A DNA stretch of 64,000 nucleotides from contig FMVL01000005.1 in NCBI GenBank assembly GCA_900102235.1, positions 248,001-312,000 on the forward strand. Direction: 5' to 3'. Positions 1 to 7,473 of this stretch are shown one piece after another. The position numbers and the translations under genes were made by a program. How positions within the stretch are numbered: position 1 is the first letter of the stretch; each line of letters begins with the position of its first letter. The notes below the pieces were generated by a model that worked only from the letters and a program-made list of their open reading frames with translations, made no database searches and was not told the DNA's origin. The DNA is from Lachnospiraceae bacterium XBB2008 (GTDB taxonomy: Bacteria > Bacillota > Clostridia > Lachnospirales > Lachnospiraceae).

Positions 1-620
1 GTCCGTTGTCCATGAATGGTGAGTATATCGGATTCTTCGGTGTTGATAATCCTCCGGAGGATATCATGCAGGAGATCTCGGAGATCATAAGGCTGCTGAT
101 GTTCTTCCTGTCGGAGATCCTTTTAGAGAGGGATAACCGTAACCAGCTGATCGAGTTCAGTTATCATGATGCCCTCACCACCGCAGGAAACCGCCGCGCC
201 ATCATCAGATATGAAAAAGAGGAATTAGACACATCAAGACCTTACGGATATATGATGTGTGACATCAACGGCCTTAAGTCCGTTAACGACAGTAAGGGAC
301 ATGAAGCCGGCGATGAGATGATACAGAACGTTGCCAACTGTCTTACCGAGATATTCGGAAATGACGGCGTGTTCAGGATGGGCGGAGATGAGTTTGCCGC
401 ATATGTCTATGCGGATTCTCTTGAAGATTTTGAGGCAAAAGTGGATGAAGCAAAGGCCATCCTGGATGAAAAAGGCTGTTGTGTTTCCATAGGTACAGCG
501 TTTGCCTCCGACGGCGAGAAAGATTTCATGAAACTTAAAAAAGAAGCCGATCAGAAGATGTATGAGAACAAGCGCCAATACTACAGCACGCACGCTGACA
601 GACGTCACCCGGAAGATTGA
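1..620 (+). CDS. Diguanylate cyclase (GGDEF domain), 5' end cut off
   Basis: The reading frame is open from the first base of the window, so only the last 205 or so residues of a longer protein are visible; the TTG at position 6 is not a convincing start. The first ~55 residues look like the last strand and exit helix of a GAF-type sensor domain. They lead into a GGDEF domain with the metal/substrate signature D-x-N-G-L-K-x-V-N-D and the active-site motif GGDEF (after R-M), so it should make cyclic di-GMP from two GTP in the cytoplasm. No R-x-x-D inhibitory site lies just upstream of GGDEF, so product inhibition is probably absent. The stop codon overlaps the promoter of the next gene. Confidence 0.9.
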   Translation, partial: PLSMNGEYIGFFGVDNPPEDIMQEISEIIRLLMFFLSEILLERDNRNQLIEFSYHDALTTAGNRRAIIRYEKEELDTSRPYGYMMCDINGLKSVNDSKGHEAGDEMIQNVANCLTEIFGNDGVFRMGGDEFAAYVYADSLEDFEAKVDEAKAILDEKGCCVSIGTAFASDGEKDFMKLKKEADQKMYENKRQYYSTHADRRHPED

Positions 621-645
621 CAAATTGTCAGAAAATTTATATAAT
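617..645 (+). promoter_or_regulatory. Perfect consensus sigma-A promoter for the flagellin-like gene
   Basis: TTGACA at 617-622 and TATAAT at 640-645 are separated by exactly 17 bases, so both hexamers match the housekeeping consensus at every base. The -35 box overlaps the TGA stop of the upstream GGDEF gene. Expected transcription start is around 652, giving a leader of about 50 bases. A 13-base palindrome (618-630) covers the -35 and could bind a repressor; that part is inference. Confidence 0.85.
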
Positions 646-704
646 TATATTTCACAAAGAAAGATGTTAGCCTGCAACAGTTGTACATATACGGAGGCGA
701 TGAT

Positions 705-1475
705 ATGAGTGGAGTAAACGGAATAGGAATAGGTGCTCCCGGTTATGTATATTCGGCATTGTCAAGCGGAAGCAAGGTGCAGACCGCCGCACAGGGTGCG
801 TCGGAGATGGCGATCCTTCAGGAACACCAGAGACAGCTTGGCGGACTTAATGCAGGCACCGAGAATATGAAATCCGCTACGGCTGCGTTGAACATTGCAG
901 ACGGAGCAACGGAACAGATCACGGATTCCCTTCAGAGAATGAGAGAGCTTGCGGTTCAAGCTTCCAACGGACTTCTGACAGATGAAGACAGGTCCTACAT
1001 CCAGGAAGAGATCAACGGTCTTAAGCAGGGAATAGCTGATATTGCGGACCGTACGAATTATAACGGTGTTCCGCTTCTGGACAATGAAGACGGCAAGATC
1101 TTCAAACTTGCATCCGATGCAAACGGAACAGAGAGGTCTTTTACTACAACGAATGCTACTGTAGAGGCTCTCGGAATTGCCGATTTCGATGTGACAGGTG
1201 ATTTTGATCTGAAGACTATAGATGATGCCATATCTACAATAAACAAGGGCCGCGCATCGATGGGCGCCACGACCAATACATTTGAGGCAGCTATCAGATC
1301 CAATGATGTGATCGCGTACAATACGACTTCCGCGACGAGCCGTACCGGAGATACCGATTACGGTGATTACATCCAGAAACTTAAGAAGCAGCAGACGCTC
1401 AATGATGTGGAGATCCTGATGCAGAGACGCCGGATGGAAGATGAGGAGAGGAAAAAGACCAGCCTCTTCGAATAA
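705..1475 (+). CDS. Short divergent flagellin-like protein
   Basis: A 256-residue protein with a recognisable N-terminal flagellin domain: the stretch around residues 70-125 has the typical L-Q-R-M-R-E-L-A-V-Q-A helix, a D-R-x-x-I-Q-x-E-I-N-x-L segment and the N-Y-N-G-x-x-L-L turn. The usual conserved N-terminal coil is replaced by a short Gly-rich start. The C-terminus lacks the flagellin D0 signature (A-x-S-x-I-R-D-x-D and the L-x-Q-A-N-Q end) and finishes in a highly charged Arg/Glu/Lys tail. Start ATG 705 follows GGAGG (693-697). It is a single-gene unit: consensus promoter in front and a strong terminator behind. Whether it polymerises into filament, forms a minor filament component, or does something else cannot be told from sequence. 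Confidence 0.75.
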   Translation: MSGVNGIGIGAPGYVYSALSSGSKVQTAAQGASEMAILQEHQRQLGGLNAGTENMKSATAALNIADGATEQITDSLQRMRELAVQASNGLLTDEDRSYIQEEINGLKQGIADIADRTNYNGVPLLDNEDGKIFKLASDANGTERSFTTTNATVEALGIADFDVTGDFDLKTIDDAISTINKGRASMGATTNTFEAAIRSNDVIAYNTTSATSRTGDTDYGDYIQKLKKQQTLNDVEILMQRRRMEDEERKKTSLFE

Positions 1476-1497
1476 TACAGATCCTGACAGAAAGGTT

Positions 1498-1529
1498 ACA
1501 AGGGCGGGAGTGATCCCGCCCTTGTTTTT
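1498..1529 (+). terminator. Strong rho-independent terminator after the flagellin-like gene
   Basis: A perfect 12-base-pair stem (1498-1509 with 1514-1525) rich in G and C, a four-base GTGA loop, and a run of five T at 1525-1529. This closes the flagellin-like transcript. Confidence 0.95.
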
Positions 1530-1573
1530 GGATAAAAAGCAGTTATTTGTGATTTTGTTAAAGGGAAATGACT

Positions 1574-1741
1574 ATGTGTGAAGAATGTGCCTACTATACA
1601 TACGATGAAGACCTCGAAGAATATGTCTGCGACGTGGACATGGATGAGGATGATTACAGCTCTCTGATGCAAAGGGGCTTTAAGGATTGCCCGTATTATC
1701 AAAACGGAGATGAATATCTGGTCGTAAGACATCAGATGTAA
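1574..1741 (+). CDS. DUF6472-type small cysteine protein
   Basis: A 55-residue acidic peptide beginning M-C-E-E-C and carrying four cysteines (C-x-x-C at the start, one in Y-V-C-D and one in D-C-P-Y-Y), which suggests a small metal-binding knuckle. The Y-D-E-D-x-x-E-Y-V-C-D core and the C-P-Y-Y/F-x-x-G-D-E-Y end match my memory of the DUF6472 family that is common in Lachnospiraceae; function is unknown. An ATG at 1568 is in frame, but AAGGGA at 1561-1566 has proper spacing (7) only to the ATG at 1574, and the family usually starts M-x-C-E-x-C. It lies alone between a terminator and the leader of the next regulator. Confidence 0.75.
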   Translation: MCEECAYYTYDEDLEEYVCDVDMDEDDYSSLMQRGFKDCPYYQNGDEYLVVRHQM

Positions 1742-1764
1742 AAAACGCCCCGGTTACGGCATTT

Positions 1765-1873
1765 GCAACCGCCGGTTGCGTATTTTCCAAGCGCGATTGG
1801 TAGGTTGCAACCGGCTGAAAATGTATTCTGTGACCGTATCAAACAGGTCGGGCACAAGCCCCGGGTCACAGAA
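1765..1873 (+). promoter_or_regulatory. Inverted repeats in the leader of the XRE regulator
   Basis: Two GCAACC-type palindromes lie upstream of the regulator: GCAACC-N3-GGTTGC (1765-1779) and GGTTGCAACC (1803-1812). They share the same half-site and are about 35 bases apart, as expected for an autoregulatory operator pair. Further on, a perfect 10-base inverted repeat (1826-1835 with 1864-1873, 28-base loop) ends just at the ribosome-binding site of the gene (AAAGGAG, 1872-1878), so its folding could affect translation. Roles are inferred. Confidence 0.45.
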
Positions 1874-1883
1874 AGGAGACAAC

Positions 1884-2888
1884 ATGATACTTGCAGATAA
1901 AATAATCGAATTAAGAAAAAGAGCAGGATGGTCCCAGGAGGAACTTGCAGAGAAACTTGACGTCAGCAGACAGTCGATCTCCAAATGGGAAAGCGCACAG
2001 TCGGTCCCCGATATGAATAAGATCATCAAGCTGTCCGAACTGTTCGGAGTCAGCACCGATTACTTATTAAAGGATAACCTGGAGCTCGAGCCCGTAGGTC
2101 AGACGGATGACCCTTTCGGGAACGAGCCGTATATCAGCACAAAGAGCGTAACCATGGAAGAAGCTTCTTCTTTTCTGGATTTCAGGAACACATTTGCATC
2201 AAGGATCGCAATCGGTGTAATGCTGTGCATATTGTCACCCATAGCGATAATGCTGTTATGCAGCGCCGCTGATGACGGTATCATCCGCATCTCGGATCCG
2301 GCTGCTACAGGCATCGGTCTGTTATATATGTTTATTCTGATAGGAAGTGCTGTGGCTCTTTTTGTTATTTCAGGTATAGCAAACAGCAGATACGAATATA
2401 TCGAAAAAGAGATGATAGATACGATGTACGGCGTTGACGGGATGGTCCGTGAGAGACGTGACCGTTTCAAAGGAATCTTCTCAACCCAGCTTACCGTCGG
2501 AATAGTTATGTGCGTGATCTCCGCAATTCCGATCTTCGTGGCACTGATCATTCTGGGTGACGACGGCAAGGATTTCTATTATTGCGTGGCAGTAGCCGTT
2601 CTTCTCCTGCTCGTTGCCATAGGCGTGTTCCTGATAGTCAGGGTCAGCGTGATCTGGGGCGGAATGCAGATGCTCCTTGAAGAGGGAAGTTACACGAGAG
2701 ATCAGAAAGCAGAGAACGGTAAGAATGATCCCATAGCCGGTGTGTACTGGGGACTTGTAACTGCCGGATATCTTGCATACAGTTTTATCACCGGAAAGTG
2801 GGACAGAAGCTGGATCGTATGGCCGGTAGCCGGCGTACTTTACGGAGCCCTTGTCACTATTCTTCATGCAGTAAGGAGCAAAGCTTAA
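1884..2888 (+). CDS. XRE-family transcriptional regulator with C-terminal membrane domain
   Basis: 334 residues. Residues ~1-65 form an XRE/Cro-C1 helix-turn-helix (W-S-Q-E-E-L-A-E-K-L-x-V-S-R-Q-S-I-S-K-W-E), the usual form for DNA-binding repressors in Firmicutes. After a linker there are about five hydrophobic segments (roughly residues 105-130, 140-160, 200-225, 230-255 and 290-330), so the DNA-binding domain is tethered to the cytoplasmic membrane. Start ATG 1884 follows AAAGGAG (1872-1878); the longer open frame upstream (from 1776) has no ribosome-binding site. Neighbouring palindromes may be its operators. The regulated target and the signal are unknown. The Nudix gene starts 6 bases downstream, so the two are probably cotranscribed. 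Confidence 0.85.
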   Translation: MILADKIIELRKRAGWSQEELAEKLDVSRQSISKWESAQSVPDMNKIIKLSELFGVSTDYLLKDNLELEPVGQTDDPFGNEPYISTKSVTMEEASSFLDFRNTFASRIAIGVMLCILSPIAIMLLCSAADDGIIRISDPAATGIGLLYMFILIGSAVALFVISGIANSRYEYIEKEMIDTMYGVDGMVRERRDRFKGIFSTQLTVGIVMCVISAIPIFVALIILGDDGKDFYYCVAVAVLLLLVAIGVFLIVRVSVIWGGMQMLLEEGSYTRDQKAENGKNDPIAGVYWGLVTAGYLAYSFITGKWDRSWIVWPVAGVLYGALVTILHAVRSKA

Positions 2889-2894
2889 GATCAT

Positions 2895-3368
2895 ATGGAA
2901 AAGATCCCCGAACTCACTACCCTCTGCTATATCGAGCATGACGGGAAATACCTGATGCTCCACCGGGTCAAAAAAGATAAGGACATCAATAAGGACAAAT
3001 ATATCGGCGTGGGAGGACACTTTGAATACGGAGAGAGTCCGGACGAGTGCCTCCTGCGGGAAGTTAAAGAGGAAACGGGACTTACTCTCACGTCGTATCG
3101 TGCCCGGGGCATCATCACCTTTGTATACGGTCAGGATGTAACGGAGTATATGCATCTGTATACGGCGGACAGATATACCGGAGATATGCTGGACTGTGAC
3201 GAAGGCGAGCTGGTATGGATCGAGAAGGAGAAAGTATGCAATCTTCCGATATGGGAAGGTGACAAGGTCTTCTTCAGACTCCTTGAAGAAGATAAAGGTT
3301 TCTTTTCAGTGAAACTGGTGTATTCGGAGGATGACGAGCTGACGGAGACACAGATACATCAGAGCTGA
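2895..3368 (+). CDS. Nudix hydrolase (MutT-like)
   Basis: 157 residues with a complete Nudix box at residues 41-63 (G-x5-E-x7-R-E-V-x-E-E-x-G-L), the metal-binding loop that hydrolyses nucleoside diphosphates linked to another moiety. Clostridial proteins of this length and pattern (R-V-K-K-D-K-D-x-N-K before the box) are usually annotated as 8-oxo-dGTP diphosphatase, which would clean the nucleotide pool of oxidised dGTP. Substrate cannot be proved from sequence. It follows the XRE regulator by 6 bases with no clear Shine-Dalgarno, which suggests translational coupling. It runs convergently towards the MATE gene with only 22 bases between. Confidence 0.85.
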   Translation: MEKIPELTTLCYIEHDGKYLMLHRVKKDKDINKDKYIGVGGHFEYGESPDECLLREVKEETGLTLTSYRARGIITFVYGQDVTEYMHLYTADRYTGDMLDCDEGELVWIEKEKVCNLPIWEGDKVFFRLLEEDKGFFSVKLVYSEDDELTETQIHQS

Positions 3369-3390
3369 CAGATATCCGCGTACATAACGG

Positions 3391-4728
3391 TCAGATCTGT
3401 TTATGGGAATTTCGTGTCAGATACCGGTAAGCGATAAGGCACACGATGACCGAAAGCAGGGAGCCTGTCGGAGCAGCCCATCCCATGGGATAGAGCGTAT
3501 CCGGGAAATGGACGGATGTATAGTAGGCGATCGGGATCCTGGCACAGACTATTGATATGACATTGTGCAGGAACGACAGGCCTGACCTGGAGCATGCACA
3601 GAAATATCCGCTGAAGACGAAGTGCATCCCGGCGAGGATGCAGTCCCATACATATGAGCGCATGTACTGATCTCCGAGCCTGATAACTTCCGGATCCCGG
3701 GAGAAAAGTCCGACTGCCGGAGCAGCCGCAAACTGAAAGGCTACTGCAAAGACCAGTCCGCAGAGTGCGGCTATGAGTATCGCATACCACATTGTCTGTT
3801 TTGCGCGGTCTTCTTTTCCGGCCCCGATATTCTGGGCACAGATCGCGGAAACCGAAGCAAGCAGAGTTGAGGGGATCAGAAAGAGTATGCCGATGAGCTT
3901 TTCTACGATACCGACCGCTGCCGAGTCGGCAAGGCCTCGCTGATTGGCAAAGATTGTGATCACGATAAACGAGATCTGAATAAATCCATCCTGTGCGGAA
4001 ACGGGGATACCCACCGACAGGATGTTTTTTATTATACGGGGATCCGGCTTGAAATGGCGCCTCGTCAGGCCTGATATCATCTGTTTGGACCGGATCGCAA
4101 GGAAAGCGAGTATCACGCTTACTGCCTGCGATGCGGTTGTGCCGAGTGCTGCACCCGCAGGTCCCATGTGAAACAATCCGATGAAGATCAGATCCAGGAA
4201 TATATCGCAGAAACATGCGACAGCCACGATCACCATAGGGCTTTTGGAATCTCCCATACCGCGGAAGATCGAGCAGATGATGTTGTACATCGTGATAAAG
4301 GGGATACCTGCGAAGCATATCCGAAGATAGGCGCATGTTCCCGCTACCGCTTCTTCGGGCGTGGACATCACGTTTACTATCGGGACGGTACAGATCAGCA
4401 AAAGGACGGTCAGAGCAGCGGATATCAGCAGAAAAAGGGTGACCGTATTTCCGACGGAGAGGTTCTTAAGTTCGGTATCTTTGCTTCCCACGGATCTTCC
4501 GATGAGTACAGTCGATCCCATCGCAAGTCCTACTATCATGACGGTAAGCATGTGCATGACCTGGCTTCCTATCGAAACGGCGCTCGTCCCCGAAGTCGGA
4601 TCGAACTGTCCTATTATGAACAGATCGGCCAGACCGTAAAGAGTCTGCAGCAGATATGAGAGCAGAAAAGGCAGAGAAAAGAGTATCAGATTTTTGAACA
4701 CACTTCCGTGCGACAGATTTTTTTCCAT
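3391..4728 (-). CDS. MATE-family multidrug/Na+ exporter
   Basis: 445 residues, almost wholly hydrophobic with about 12 membrane helices in two related halves, as in MATE (NorM/DinF) transporters that export drugs or metabolites in exchange for Na+ or H+. The N-terminus (S-L-P-F-L-L-S-Y-L-L-Q-T-L-Y-G-L-A-D) and the I-I-C-S-I-F-R-G-M-G-D motif in the first half are typical of the clostridial MatE group. It is transcribed leftwards, 21 bases behind the small membrane protein at 4750-5091, so the two probably form an operon. Substrate unknown. Confidence 0.9.
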   Translation of the reverse strand: MEKNLSHGSVFKNLILFSLPFLLSYLLQTLYGLADLFIIGQFDPTSGTSAVSIGSQVMHMLTVMIVGLAMGSTVLIGRSVGSKDTELKNLSVGNTVTLFLLISAALTVLLLICTVPIVNVMSTPEEAVAGTCAYLRICFAGIPFITMYNIICSIFRGMGDSKSPMVIVAVACFCDIFLDLIFIGLFHMGPAGAALGTTASQAVSVILAFLAIRSKQMISGLTRRHFKPDPRIIKNILSVGIPVSAQDGFIQISFIVITIFANQRGLADSAAVGIVEKLIGILFLIPSTLLASVSAICAQNIGAGKEDRAKQTMWYAILIAALCGLVFAVAFQFAAAPAVGLFSRDPEVIRLGDQYMRSYVWDCILAGMHFVFSGYFCACSRSGLSFLHNVISIVCARIPIAYYTSVHFPDTLYPMGWAAPTGSLLSVIVCLIAYRYLTRNSHKQI

Positions 4729-4749
4729 AACTAATATATCAGGACCTGG

Positions 4750-5091
4750 TCAAATCAGGAATTTGCGAATGAGCAGATGATGACCCAATACCATCAGAAA
4801 CAGCGGAAGGATCACTGCGGCAAACAGAAGCAGGGACTTGTACAGCGAATCAGCATCCCAGAAAGCCGTCACCAGAAAGCTTGAGATCAGGATCAGGCCG
4901 TAACCGATCCAGAGCAGGCCGTGACATATGTTCCATCCGCGGACGCTTTTTAAATGGGATTCGAGAGGAGGCACTTCTCCCGTATAGAACCCGACGGGAG
5001 TTTTGCGCCTGATCTGTACGATACCTATGATTATGAAAATAGCGGATACGACAGCGCCCGTAGCCAGCGCCATCACGGTTGAAGCGTCCAT
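4750..5091 (-). CDS. Small membrane protein of unknown function
   Basis: 113 residues with three predicted membrane segments (about residues 8-27, 55-78 and 85-108) and a short soluble loop containing T-P-V-G-F-Y-T-G-E, a motif reminiscent of small SdpI- or DUF3784-like membrane proteins, but the match is too weak to name. GAGG lies 7 bases before the ATG on the minus strand. It sits directly upstream of the MATE exporter in the same direction and diverges from the DAP dehydrogenase gene. No function can be assigned. Confidence 0.65.
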   Translation of the reverse strand: MDASTVMALATGAVVSAIFIIIGIVQIRRKTPVGFYTGEVPPLESHLKSVRGWNICHGLLWIGYGLILISSFLVTAFWDADSLYKSLLLFAAVILPLFLMVLGHHLLIRKFLI

Positions 5092-5142
5092 GGTCTTACC
5101 TCGTTTTCTTGTAATATCAATATCTTAACACACATTCTCTGA

Positions 5143-5171
5143 TTGAGGTTTAGATGAATATAATATAAAAT
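5143..5171 (+). promoter_or_regulatory. Probable sigma-A promoter for the DAP dehydrogenase gene
   Basis: TTGAGG (5143-5148) and TAAAAT (5166-5171) are 17 bases apart in an AT-rich divergent intergenic region, about 65 bases before the start codon. A TATAAA at 5164-5169 is an alternative -10 with a short spacer. Confidence 0.5.
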
Positions 5172-5237
5172 TATAAAGTCCGCACAGAGACAGAAAGTAA
5201 CGTGCGTAATAATCAGTTTTAAGAATGGGAGAAAAGG

Positions 5238-6215
5238 ATGAAAGCAGGTATTTTAGGCTACGGTAATCTTGGAAAAGGCGTTGAAGCCGCTATCGCAAGA
5301 TGCGATGACATTGAGTTGAAAGCAGTATATACCCGTCGTGATCCGTCAGGTCTTAAGATCAAGACACCTACGGCGCTCGTTAAGAGTGCAGCTGACTTGG
5401 AGAGTGGCGCAGAGGACATAGATGTCCTGATAATATGCGGAGGCAGCGCAACGGATCTGCCCGAGATGACACCCAAGTATGCGGCACTTTATAACGTGAT
5501 AGATTCATTTGACACCCACGCCAATATACCGACCCATTTTGCCAATGTTGATGAAGCAGCGAAAAAAGGCGGAAAAGTCGGCCTCATCTCATGCGGATGG
5601 GATCCCGGAATGTTTTCGCTTAACCGTCTGTATGCATCTTCGATCCTGCCCGGAGGAAAAGATTATACCTTCTGGGGTAAGGGCGTAAGCCAGGGACACT
5701 CCGATGCGATCAGAAGGATCGAGGGAGTAAAAGATGCCAGACAGTACACGATCCCCGTAGAAGATGCCGTTGAGCGTGTAAGAAACGGAGAAAATCCCGA
5801 ACTCACCACCAGAGAAAAGCACACCAGAGAGTGTTTCGTGGTAGCCGAGGACGGAGCCGATAAGGCAAGGATCGAAGAGCAGATCAAGACCATGCCCAAC
5901 TATTTCGCGGATTATGACACTACCGTGCACTTCATCACCGAAGAAGAGATGAAGCGCGATCACTCGGGACTTCCCCACGGCGGAAGCGTTCTTTACAGCG
6001 GAGAGACCGGTGCCGACGGCTGCAATCATGTGATCGAATACAGATTGCAGCTTGATTCCAACCCCGAGTTTACCGGATCCGTGCTCACAGCTTATGCCAG
6101 AGCGGTAGCAAGACTGAACGCCGAAGGCGTGACGGGTGCAAAGACCGTGTTCGATATAGCTCCCGCATATCTTACACCACTTTCGGGAGATGAGATCCGC
6201 GCACATTTCCTGTAA
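5238..6215 (+). CDS. ddh: meso-Diaminopimelate dehydrogenase
   Basis: 325 residues, the usual length. The N-terminal Rossmann motif G-Y-G-N-L-G-K-G (residues 7-14) binds NADP, and T-R-R-D after strand 2 fits NADP preference. Middle motifs I-D-S-F-D-T-H, S-C-G-W-D-P-G and G-x-S-Q-G-H-S-D are the DAP-binding signatures. The enzyme reductively aminates tetrahydrodipicolinate to meso-DAP in one step, the short route to lysine and to the peptidoglycan cross-linking residue. Start ATG 5238 is preceded by GGGAGAAAAGG. The malic enzyme gene follows 54 bases later on the same strand, which could supply NADPH or pyruvate, but no functional link is proved. Confidence 0.93.
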   Translation: MKAGILGYGNLGKGVEAAIARCDDIELKAVYTRRDPSGLKIKTPTALVKSAADLESGAEDIDVLIICGGSATDLPEMTPKYAALYNVIDSFDTHANIPTHFANVDEAAKKGGKVGLISCGWDPGMFSLNRLYASSILPGGKDYTFWGKGVSQGHSDAIRRIEGVKDARQYTIPVEDAVERVRNGENPELTTREKHTRECFVVAEDGADKARIEEQIKTMPNYFADYDTTVHFITEEEMKRDHSGLPHGGSVLYSGETGADGCNHVIEYRLQLDSNPEFTGSVLTAYARAVARLNAEGVTGAKTVFDIAPAYLTPLSGDEIRAHFL

Positions 6216-6269
6216 AGAAACACGAACCGGCGGATCATCGCCGTAAACATACATACTAAGGAGATTAAA

Positions 6270-7442
6270 ATGGATTACGGAAAAGTATCATTGGAAAAAC
6301 ATGCCGAATGGAAAGGCAAGATAGAGATCAACTGCAGAGCGGCAGTTGATTCATCCGAAGCGTTGAGCATCGCATATACTCCCGGTGTCGCACAGCCCTG
6401 CCTCGAGATCCAGAAGGATATAGACAAGAGCTACGAACTCACCAGGAGATGGAACACCGTTGCCGTAGTAACAGACGGGACTGCGGTTCTCGGGCTCGGA
6501 GACATAGGACCGGAAGCCGGTATGCCCGTAATGGAAGGAAAATGCGTACTCTTCAAGGCATTCGGTGATGTGGATGCGATCCCTCTTTGTGTAAGAAGCA
6601 AGGATGTGGATGAGATCGTTAACACCGTAAGACTCTTGGCAGGCAGCTTCGGCGGCGTAAACCTTGAGGACATCTCCGCTCCGAGATGCTTTGAGATAGA
6701 GAAGAAACTTAAGGAGTGCTGTGATATTCCCATTTTCCACGATGATCAGCACGGAACGGCCGTGATAACGCTTGCCGGGCTTATGAACGCGCTCAAGGTG
6801 GTAGGCAAGAACATTGAGGATATCAAGATCGTCACTTCCGGAGCAGGGGCAGCAGGCATTGCGATCATCAAACTTCTGATGGCGATGGGTCTTAAGAATG
6901 TCATCATGACCGACCGTCAGGGCGCCATCTATGAGGGTCGTGAGGGCTTAAATCCCGTTAAGGAAGAGATGGCCAAGATCACTAACTTTAATAAGGAAAA
7001 GGGTACTCTCACCGATGTGATCAAAGGCGCCGATGTATTCATCGGAGTATCAGCTCCCGGCACTCTTACTCAGGATATGGTAAGATCCATGGCAAAAGAT
7101 CCGATCGTTTTCGCATGTGCGAACCCCACTCCCGAGATTTTCCCGGATGAAGCAAAAGCAGCAGGTGCGGCAGTTGTATCCACGGGTCGAAGTGATTATC
7201 CTAATCAGGTCAATAATGTACTCTGCTTCCCGGGAATCTTCCGCGGAGCTCTCGATGTACGCGCATCCGATATCAATGATGAGATGAAGATCGCGGCAGC
7301 AAAGGCGCTTGCCGGACTTATCCCGGACGATGAACTCTCGGCTGATAACATCCTGCCCAAGGCATTCGACCCCAGAGTCAAGGATGCGGTAGCCAAAGCG
7401 GCAGCGCAGGCAGCACGTGACAGCGGAGTGGCAAGAATATAA
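6270..7442 (+). CDS. NAD(P)-dependent malic enzyme (oxaloacetate-decarboxylating)
   Basis: 390 residues, the short bacterial malic enzyme form without the phosphotransacetylase domain. The N-terminal malic domain has A-Y-T-P-G-V-A (near residue 38) and V-T-D-G-T-A-V-L-G-L-G-D-I-G-P (metal and substrate site). I-F-H-D-D-Q-H-G-T-A (around 155) is the catalytic signature, and a Rossmann segment (S-G-A-G-A-A-G, around 190) binds the cofactor. The soluble enzyme converts malate to pyruvate and CO2 with reduction of NAD(P). AAGGAG precedes the start. It lies between ddh and the arabinofuranosidase gene in one direction. Confidence 0.92.
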   Translation: MDYGKVSLEKHAEWKGKIEINCRAAVDSSEALSIAYTPGVAQPCLEIQKDIDKSYELTRRWNTVAVVTDGTAVLGLGDIGPEAGMPVMEGKCVLFKAFGDVDAIPLCVRSKDVDEIVNTVRLLAGSFGGVNLEDISAPRCFEIEKKLKECCDIPIFHDDQHGTAVITLAGLMNALKVVGKNIEDIKIVTSGAGAAGIAIIKLLMAMGLKNVIMTDRQGAIYEGREGLNPVKEEMAKITNFNKEKGTLTDVIKGADVFIGVSAPGTLTQDMVRSMAKDPIVFACANPTPEIFPDEAKAAGAAVVSTGRSDYPNQVNNVLCFPGIFRGALDVRASDINDEMKIAAAKALAGLIPDDELSADNILPKAFDPRVKDAVAKAAAQAARDSGVARI

Positions 7443-7473
7443 ACAGACTTATAGTCGAAATTGGAGGTTACAA

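Noticed and set aside
3401-4336. 311-residue minus-strand frame
   Set aside because: Overlaps the MATE gene in another frame on the same strand; composition rich in Arg, His and Cys is typical of a shadow frame.
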